DNA from: Telopea speciosissima
Taxonomy: Eukaryota > Streptophyta > Magnoliopsida > Proteales > Proteaceae
Direction: 5' to 3'
Assembly (NCBI RefSeq): GCF_018873765.1
Contig: NC_057925.1
Coordinates: 59,284,970-59,348,969 of the forward strand
Length of the DNA stretch: 64,000 bases
The notes beneath the pieces are model-generated. The model ran no database searches and was not told the origin of the DNA. It saw nothing but the letters and a program-made list of their open reading frames with translations. A program made the position numbers and the translations under genes. This document shows, piece after piece, positions 56,959-64,000 of this stretch. The first letter of the stretch is position 1; the number at the start of each line of letters is the position of its first letter.

Positions 56959-57561
56959 CTAGTTCATTCATGTGGATATAATCATTGCCAATATATAAAA
57001 TCATTAATAATATGGTCTTTCTAAGCATCACTATGCCTAGTGCAATATAACACTTCACTATTTGCCACTTGACACTACATGGGTTAGTCTAGGTGATAAA
57101 AAAACTCCAAATACATCTCAATTTCTAAATTTAAGTTTAAAGTAAACACGAAAATTTGCACAAACTCTGATTCAAAATTTTAGTAAAATTACCATAATGT
57201 CATCAAATGAAAATGAATATACAATACAAAATGAAATCTTTTGTAATTTTAGCTACTTCTACTCCTCTGTTTAAGTTAAAATTGTGCTAATGAAATGCTT
57301 GCCTAGTCCTCTATTACATGGATTAACCCATATATTAACATATGAAAAATAGTAAAATATTATATTTCACTAAGTATAATGGCTAGAAAAAAAACCCTAA
57401 TATTAATCAAAATAAATAAATTATAAGAGAAGATTCTTGAGCAATCAACATAGGAAAAAACACTAAAGAGATACGATGGATGGATTCATAGGTTAAGAAC
57501 AAAAGGATCATTTCATATGAGGAGAAAAGAGATAAAAAGAGGGTTAAACTATAAAATAAGC

Positions 57562-57597
<36 letters not shown>

Positions 57598-58124
57598 GGC
57601 CATGGTTAAGCTGAGATTCCAATCAAATCAGTGAACAGATCTTCCCTTAGGCTAAGGCATGTGTGAGACATGTGATCATAATATGTATCTCATTACCTAA
57701 CACCAATCAAACACCATCTTCATTGGATAATGAGAAATCCTTGGAAGTTAATAGACTTTTACCACTGTTCCAGTTGACTCAGAGACTGTCACTCCCCAAG
57801 ATAATCCTGATCCAAATAATATTATATTCTACAATATGGACCACCCATCAAAAACCGCTTAATCCAATCAATAACACTTTTTAAGAAGTCGATTTTGATT
57901 TTTCCACCTCAAGTGAAGAGAGTCTAGACATTTTTTTTTTTTGGTTAAAGAGTATAAACATTAGAGTGTCATTATTTCATTTACCTTTATAATATTCAAA
58001 ACACTCTTAGCATTATTCTTGGAGGTTCTTTTCAACCATGAGAATCAGTGGATGAAGAGATTCTCTCTTCATAGTTGGTGAAGGGAACGCAGTCATATTT
58101 AAAACTAGAATAAAAATGTTGAGG

Positions 58125-58184
58125 CCTTGAGGGAATTGATTTTTACCACATAAAAAAAAAAAAAACAACCTTGAAGGGATTGAT
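58125..58184 (+). mobile_element. Micro-insertion between imperfect 16-bp repeats
   Basis: CCTTGAGGGAATTGAT (58125-58140) and CCTTGAAGGGATTGAT (58169-58184) differ only by shifted A residues and enclose 28 bp starting TTTTACCACAT followed by an A tract. Confidence 0.55.
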
Positions 58185-58483
58185 CCAGCCGTTATTGGGG
58201 AAATTTATCCTCAAAAGTGTGGTCATTATACTTGAGAATCTAACCGTCCATTTAATACTTTACAGGATAAAAGATGTCAATGCCCAAGTTTCTATGATTG
58301 GATATTTGGATTCTTAAGTGTTGTGTACCGTGCACTGGACAATAAATTGCACTTGAGGGGATGAAAATATTCCCCTTCAGACTCTGAGACGAAAGTTTTT
58401 AGTGATTGTGATTTTTTTTCCCTTTTCAATCTATCTATCTAACATTAACAATATTCTCCTTGAGACTTTGAGTTATTGTTTTA

Positions 58484-58535
58484 AAAATTGGAATCAAAAT
58501 TTTTTTTTTTTTTGGGTAAGTAAAATTGGAATCAA
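58484..58535 (-). mobile_element. Micro-insertion between perfect 14-bp repeats
   Basis: AAAATTGGAATCAA at 58484-58497 and 58522-58535 encloses 24 bp: AA, a T tract and GGGTAAGT. On the minus strand this is ACTTACCC plus an A tract. Confidence 0.75.
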
Positions 58536-59378
58536 TTCGGATCATACTTATCCTTGCTCTGGTCATTCTGTGGCCCCGATTCTAGGGTTTTCAACTAGAT
58601 CGCTAGGTTTTCATATTTTAAGGATCCTATTTTGATCCAAATTGAAATCAGCATGGACCCTAACCTAATTCCAAGTTTATAATCAGTGGTGTTTTTTTTT
58701 GTGTGATTTCAAGAGTGTGTTTTGATTGATTGAGAGAGAGAGAGAGGCATGTGGAGATGAATGCAAGTAACACGTGGCAGGGCATTGCTGGTATGATGGC
58801 GTAACGCCCGACATAGGTTGTGAGCTTATCAAGTTGGGATAACGTGGAAGGTTTTTAGGTTCATTGAACGACATTTTCTGGGCATCCCACGTGGAACTGT
58901 GAAATCCCTTCCCAAAATCCATTTAAGAATCTAATTGGATACAAAAAAAAATCTCTTTTAATAAATTCATAGTGGGCCTCTTGGCCCATGACTCTTCAAG
59001 GCCCACAAGGACACAGCCCCAAGCACATCCGGTTCCACTCTCATTAATTTCTTGTTTGCAACTGTTCGGCGGATTCCCGCGGTTTCGGCATGAGTTATTT
59101 GTTCTATCTTCAATGCTCAGATCATGCCTTTCATTTAATATATTAAATATACCTTTTTGAGGTTAAATAAGATATACAAAAGATTTCTTGCATGACCGTG
59201 CATGGTGCACAGTTGCGCACAAAGCCATTGGATGGAGACAATGGTACTCGTTGAAATACCATAACCACCCTCCTATTTACGAAATAATCGATGGTTCCTT
59301 CCCTGCCGTGCATGAATCCCTTCCCCACATAAGATATGGGTTCTTTGAGCAAGCATGCAGCACAAGGGAGTGCTCTAA

Positions 59379-59417
59379 TAAGGTGCATCTTCCCACCAAA
59401 AAAAACTAAGGTGCATC
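59379..59417 (+). mobile_element. Micro-insertion between perfect 11-bp repeats
   Basis: TAAGGTGCATC at 59379-59389 and 59407-59417 encloses 17 bp, TTCCCACCAAAAAAAAC. Head and A tract match the rest of the set. Confidence 0.72.
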
Positions 59418-59672
59418 CAAATGATATCATATGTAGGGGTAGCGAGGCCATTTTATGTGAGGAGGAGAGAGATAAACAAAGAATTTTTGGCGGCTTAGAG
59501 AATCTTTTTCCAATAAGATATTGAGAAAACCCTTAATTTAATTGTAGAGTCATCAATTATCGTTACAATAATACAATGTCTCACCCTTTATTCTTCAAGA
59601 ATTTTAATGCTTTACCATTATAGGAAAAAAGGTTATACACATGAACTTATAATATAGAATATGGGAAAGCAG

Positions 59673-59834
59673 TTTTTTGTCTAGAAGAGTGTGGCCTACG
59701 CAAGCACTCCCATGTGTCTATCTCTTTTCTCCTTAAAATAAGAAGGCAGAAATGCCTTTCTATATAGGGAGAAGAGAGAGAGAGAGACTCATGGGAGTGC
59801 TGGCGTAGGCTACACTCCCTGACAAAGTTTTCCC
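59673..59834. mobile_element. Foldback MITE, 'AGTGTGGCCTA' family, copy 3
   Basis: The left arm AGAGTGTGGCCTACGCAAGC and ACTCCCATGTGTCTATCTC pairs with the right arm GAGAGACTCATGGGAGTGC and TGGCGTAGGCTACACTC. Almost the whole 160 bp folds. Confidence 0.78.
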
Positions 59835-60035
59835 TATAGAATATATATGTAAGCCAAGTCATGTTATCGATAGATTTACTTTACATGTGATGCCATGGTG
59901 GTTGGTTGTCAACTCGACATGACCCAAAAAACTGTAGTTTTTATGGAATTAATTTTCCTTCTGCTGAAGGTGTAGGAGGAATTCCTTCATCAAGAGGATC
60001 GATAACATTGGATGGATAAAAAAAAGAAGGGAAGC

Positions 60036-60197
60036 AGTTTTTTGTACGGGAGTGTGGCCTACGCCTGCACTCCCATTAGTCTATCTCTCTCCTCTCTAAA
60101 TCAAGGTGGCAGAGATGTCTTTTCACATGGGGAGGAGAGAGATAGACTTATGGGAGTGCTAGTGTAGGCCACACTCCCGGACAGAGATCTTTTTCCC
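60036..60197. mobile_element. Foldback MITE, 'AGTGTGGCCTA' family, copy 4
   Basis: The left arm GGGAGTGTGGCCTACGCCTG and the right arm AGTGTAGGCCACACTCCCGG are inverted, with AGTCTATCTCTC and GAGAGATAGACT inside. It lies 200 bases from copy 3 in the same orientation of centre sequence. Confidence 0.8.
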
Positions 60198-60317
60198 AAA
60201 AAAAAAGAATTTCAACCTCGTGAACAATAAAGGTGAGTGTGATTATATGAGTCTATCATAAGGTCACTTCACTTGTGGGTACCGGTGAAGGAAAACTTTT
60301 GCCAAGTGAAGCACTTT

Positions 60318-60440
60318 AGCTCCTCGAGTCGCGGCGAGAGCTGGAGGGTTCAGCCCAGTAAAACAAGGGGGGTATTGGTCACACCCCCTGGTTTTGCTGG
60401 GGTGGATCCTCCAGCTCCCACCATGGCTAGAGGAGAGCCA
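60318..60440. mobile_element. GC-rich foldback element
   Basis: GAGCTGGAGGGTTCAGCCCA and GTAAAACAAGGGGGG on the left pair with CCCCCTGGTTTTGCTGGGG and GGATCCTCCAGCTC on the right. The outer TAGCTCCTCGAGTCG also pairs loosely with CTAGAGGAGAGCC. No target duplication was identified. Confidence 0.55.
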
Positions 60441-61110
60441 GATCCACATGTGATGTTGCATAACCGTGTTTGTCTAATCATGGGGAAGGAAAAAAAAACA
60501 TTCAAAGGGTTTCCCATTATTTACGTTAAAATTATTTATTGATTCAATTATTGACTAAGTTTTCCTTCGGTCACAGCGAATGGATTCCATTCGCCAAAGG
60601 TTGAAGGATGGGCATGAGACGATATCATGAGGGTATTTTGAGATTTATACTAAAATCCTATAGAGGTTTATGAACCTTATGATGAGGTGGTGAAGGAAAC
60701 TTTCTCCTTCAATTATTAACTTTGCTTGGGAATAGATCGATAAGAGGTTTTTTCTCTTCTTTCTTTTATTCTAATAATCAGTAAAATAGCAGAAAATCAT
60801 TAAAGATCTCTTGTATCAAGATATACAGGTCTTTTGAATAAATTAAAAAAAACACTCCAAAATATCATAAATCAATGGAAATCCTTGCTTCTTCCCGATT
60901 TTAATTTCTAAGATTTTGCTTACTTCAGGTGATTCCAATCAATTCGAATCGAAATATAATAAAAGCATATCAGATGCGCATAGGTTGGCCACTTGGTCCG
61001 ATGCATGGTACATCTCAGGATCCATGGCGTCCAATCTGGTGTCTGATGCTGAGATTTATATAGTAGCTTCAAGGTGTAAAAATGTACAACTCCCACACCG
61101 TCCCTCAAGG

Positions 61111-61301
61111 GGATTATTATCCTCTCCAATTCCTATAGTGCAGCAGTGCTAGGTGGAGATGTTGACACTTGGCAGCTGCCGCATCCAACGATTCAAACTC
61201 ATTGATATGGACCGTCAAATGCACCAGCTACCAAGTGTCAATATCTCCACTTAGCACTGCCGCACTGCCACACTTGAAGGAATTGGAGAGGATAATTTTC
61301 C
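61111..61301. mobile_element. Mutator-type MITE with perfect 9-bp duplication
   Basis: CCCTCAAGG flanks it at 61102-61110 and 61302-61310. The ends GGATTATTATCCTCTCCAAT and complement ATTGGAGAGGATAATTTTCC are inverted. The inner GGTGGAGATGTTGACACTTG pairs with CAAGTGTCAATATCTCCACT. The length is 191 bp and it is non-coding. Confidence 0.85.
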
Positions 61302-61310
61302 CCCTCAAGG

Positions 61311-62950
61311 AGCCTCATTCTGTAAATGCATACCAAGGTCACTCCTTAACGTAGTTTTAAGCATTCCAGATTCATCCCTGTTGGGCAAGAATATTCTTCC
61401 ATGTCAAAAATTATAAACCTAGTTAGGATTTGGAATACCCCACCAGTATATGTTTTATTTCACATGAATATTGCGAATGCAATCCTCCTAGGAAATCCGT
61501 ACCGGTTTGGTAATTCAAAGACGGTTCTTGACCATAAAAGAAAAGTCCCCTGCTGTGAATTTGTTTCCCTTGAGAAGTGTGCTCTAAAGCATTTTAATTC
61601 AAGGACTGTAGATTCTCCCACCTTTATAACATGATTCCAAAGATTGAAAGAGAGAACACCATCTATCAATAAGAATTAGGCTTCCATTTACCAAAAATAA
61701 AGAAGCCTTCCTGAGTTTCAAGACTTGTATGATATTCCTCATACAAGCATCCAAAACCCAAACAGGTATAATCAAAAGATATGGAGCTGAACAAGAGTCA
61801 AATTCTAGAAATTAAGTATTGGAAGTATAACTCAACTAAAGCTGGAATTTTGAAGCTAAGAGCTTGCAAGATTGGGAACAGGATATTTCTTTCTCCCAAA
61901 GCACTTCTATGAGTGTCAGACTGTCAGAGAAGGATAGGTTACTTGATTCTGTCAGCTCACACAAATGAACAAAGAATTCTCGATGATTCTCACTTCAACT
62001 TCAGTATTTGTAATTTCATGTGTTAAACCATCACATATGAAAACAAGATACAGGAATCAAGACACGATAATATAGCAGTTTCGACCAACAATAAATAAGT
62101 ATGATTCCAGCAATCAGCATCAACTGGTCATGGAGGTGCAATTAGTGTATCCATAGTGCAGTCTACAACAATAGTGGAAAAATCAGTATTGAATTTCAGA
62201 TGACTAACCTTCTTCAGCAGTTTTCCCAAACCAAATTCAACTCCGATTTATATTATGGAGACTCATCCAAGTTCACACCAAGATACCCTAAACTTGATAT
62301 CTATGCAGATTGCAGATTGTGGGGTGACGATTCGGAACAGAAACATAAGAAAAAGAGGAAACAGATAACACTTTGTGACAGATGTAGTAGAAATCTTCTT
62401 TGGTCATATTCCATTCAATTGAAACTAAAAAATGTTGGAAAGCAAGGAGACATGGGGCAGCAAGGGCAATCTTCCTGGGATAAAGCAGTAGGCAGAAACT
62501 AGGAAGACAGGAAAATTAAAAAACTAGCAAATCTTTCTTTCCTTATAGTAGGGTATACACAAATGACAAACGGCAAGCAGCAAAGAAATCCAAATATTTT
62601 AGTAATACTTACATTCCACCATTCTTTCTTCTTTTTTGGGGGGGAAGGGGGATGTTTAGGGAAATGAGCAGGGGAGAGAACAGGAAAAGTACTTTGGAGA
62701 AAAAATAAAACAAGAACCAATTCTGCATATGACTATATGAGTACTATTTAAATAATACTACGAGAAAATTCAGCCACCTAACAGTAGCCTCTCTAAGGCA
62801 AATTCAGAGGCTTCACCCCTTGCGCGAACTTCTAGTCAATGTGCATCAACAGGTCGTCAAATTAGTGGAAGATCACATCATATTGGGTGACGTATTGTAA
62901 AGCAGGACTTAAAGTGGAAGCCACCACACTATTAGTGCAAGGGGTTTTAA
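61311..62950. other. Intergenic or intronic, no exon recognised
   Basis: No conserved coding segment is seen. If the candidate minus-strand gene to the right is real, this stretch would hold its next introns or 3' region. Confidence 0.35.
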
Positions 62951-62955
62951 AATAC

Positions 62956-64000
62956 CCGATATTCATGCACACGTGGCTCATCATTATCATCAATAAGGGC
63001 CATAACAGCAGTTGCTACAAGCCTGCAAAGAATCAATAATTTAGAGTCTTCAAAGACGATGAAAAAGAGAAATGATTAGGACTAAATCTTAATTAGAGTT
63101 CCTTATGAATCTATGCTTGTTTGTGTGTATTGAGCTTGCATCTTTGTGTTCCACGTGTAACTGTGTTTGTGTATTTATATAGAAGACAGATCCTTCATGA
63201 TATTCCTTTCGATAGCATGAGAAGAGAACAATAACAAAGCCAGTGTCTGCAAGATCTGGTTCCCAAACTATAGACATGCACCGAAAAAACGGGGCATAAA
63301 TACAAGCATACTAACAATAAAAATACACCAAATTGTAGGGGCAAGTAGCCGAAAAGGCTCAAATACCTTAACAAAACATGACCATAATGCAGTACCAAAT
63401 CACCAATAAAGTGAATGCTTGCATATCTTGAGAAACTATAAAAGCAACAAGTCGAATCGATGTAGGAAGAAACCCTAACGACTTTCTACCAAAATAAAAA
63501 TCAAACTGATTTTCGGAGCTTCCATTGATTTATTATAATTTATGGTAAAGAAAAAAACGCTACCTGGGTGTGTGCAGTATGCTGCCCCTGCGCCAGACAC
63601 GGGGGTGCATGAAATGACCGCCGCACCCCCGGGAAACTGCACCTTTCCATGGAGACGTGGCGGTCATTTCACCCGTCCCTGGGTCTGGGCACAGGGGCAG
63701 TGCACTGCACGTGCCCAGGTAGCGTTCTTTCTCCTATAATTTATATACTCATAATTATATCTGGTTTTCAGGAATAAAAACCAGAGTATTAGATCCATCA
63801 GCTGATATTTTTGATCTATCTAAAAAACTTTGTTCTGATAACACTTGTACTCTCATATTGCTTTTCGAATCTAATACTGCATATTACACATGGTGCAATC
63901 CTCTGCTACCTCATTCTCTCCTCAAACTGAAAATCGTACACAGAAACTGCTATCTACCAGCAAGTAGAGATGCCATAAGGCTGCTCAAAGAAGTCCCTCT
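62956..64000 (-). CDS. Candidate exons of an unrecognised minus-strand gene
   Basis: Two segments fit together on the minus strand: 63958-64000 (RDFFEQPYGISTC plus two bases, donor GTAGAT) and 62956-63022 (acceptor TTCTTTGCAG, reading LVATAVMALIDD and ending EPRVHEYR, donor GTATTTT). The phases agree, and the shared codon would be TGG. Both are fully open but short, I do not recognise the family, and no following exon was found. The window ends inside the gene if it exists. The 63023-63957 interval would be an intron containing the MITE at 63551. Confidence 0.28.
63551..63733. mobile_element. Foldback MITE, long-armed relative of the 'GTGCCCAGACAC' family
   Basis: The left arm AAAACGCTACCTGGGTGTGT and TATGCTGCCCCTGCGCCAGA pairs with the right arm TCTGGGCACAGGGGCAGTGC and GTGCCCAGGTAGCGTTCTTT. 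Inner GAAATGACCGCC pairs with GGCGGTCATTTC. GC-rich and non-coding. Confidence 0.75.

Larger units (their letters stand above)
56960..59670. other. Intergenic without genes, three micro-insertions
   Basis: AT-rich sequence with a GA microsatellite (57564-57594). No domain or splice structure supports a gene, and the open frames are short and compositionally biased. A weaker micro-insertion candidate lies at 57921-57962. Confidence 0.5.

Noticed and set aside
57921-57962. Further micro-insertion candidate
   Set aside because: The flanking repeats (AGTCTAGACATT and AGTATAAACATT) match at only 10 of 12 positions in AT-rich sequence, too weak to list as a feature.

Overview
The window looks like nuclear DNA of a flowering plant, probably a woody dicot or an early-diverging eudicot. 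The evidence is plant-type introns, two eukaryotic tRNA species (one with an intron), plant-specific gene families, L1-type LINEs with an RNase H tail, Mutator and hAT elements, and a chromovirus-like Ty3 element. The species cannot be fixed from the sequence. Most of the window is repeat-derived and gene density is low.

Host genes: (1) 2-5097, plus strand, the last four exons of a WD40 protein of the WDR83/MORG1 family, whose 5' part lies outside the window. (2) 7818-8248, a small Pol III cluster of one tRNA-His and two intron-containing tRNA-Tyr genes, made by a 240-bp tandem duplication. (3) 9990-15314, minus strand, a complete seven-exon bHLH transcription factor of the bHLH48/bHLH60 clade (370 residues). 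(4) 35606-36712, minus strand, an intronless DRT100-like secreted leucine-rich-repeat protein (368 residues). (5) Possibly two exons of an unrecognised minus-strand gene at 62956-64000.

Mobile DNA: a 5'-truncated L1-type LINE with a 13-bp target duplication (15942-18015) sits in the bHLH upstream region. A Mutator element at 54555-56305 has 270-280-bp inverted ends, a perfect 9-bp duplication, and captured exon pieces of the GPI-transamidase gene PIG-T (a Pack-MULE). A second Mutator element lies at 33493-34904. Two hAT-type elements have perfect 8-bp duplications (32633-33342, 38115-39366). Several short families of inverted-repeat elements recur. A 13.2-kb Ty3/gypsy element (39704-52932) with two 2.8-kb LTRs and a 5-bp duplication has split a palindromic MITE and carries an antisense accessory unit.

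The least expected pattern is at least eleven tiny insertions (13-37 bp), each a short head such as TTACC or TTATC plus an A-tract (or the reverse complement) between 9-17-bp direct repeats. They look like LINE insertions that kept little more than the poly(A) tail. The region 20763-24800 is AT-rich, without recognisable genes, and holds four of them.
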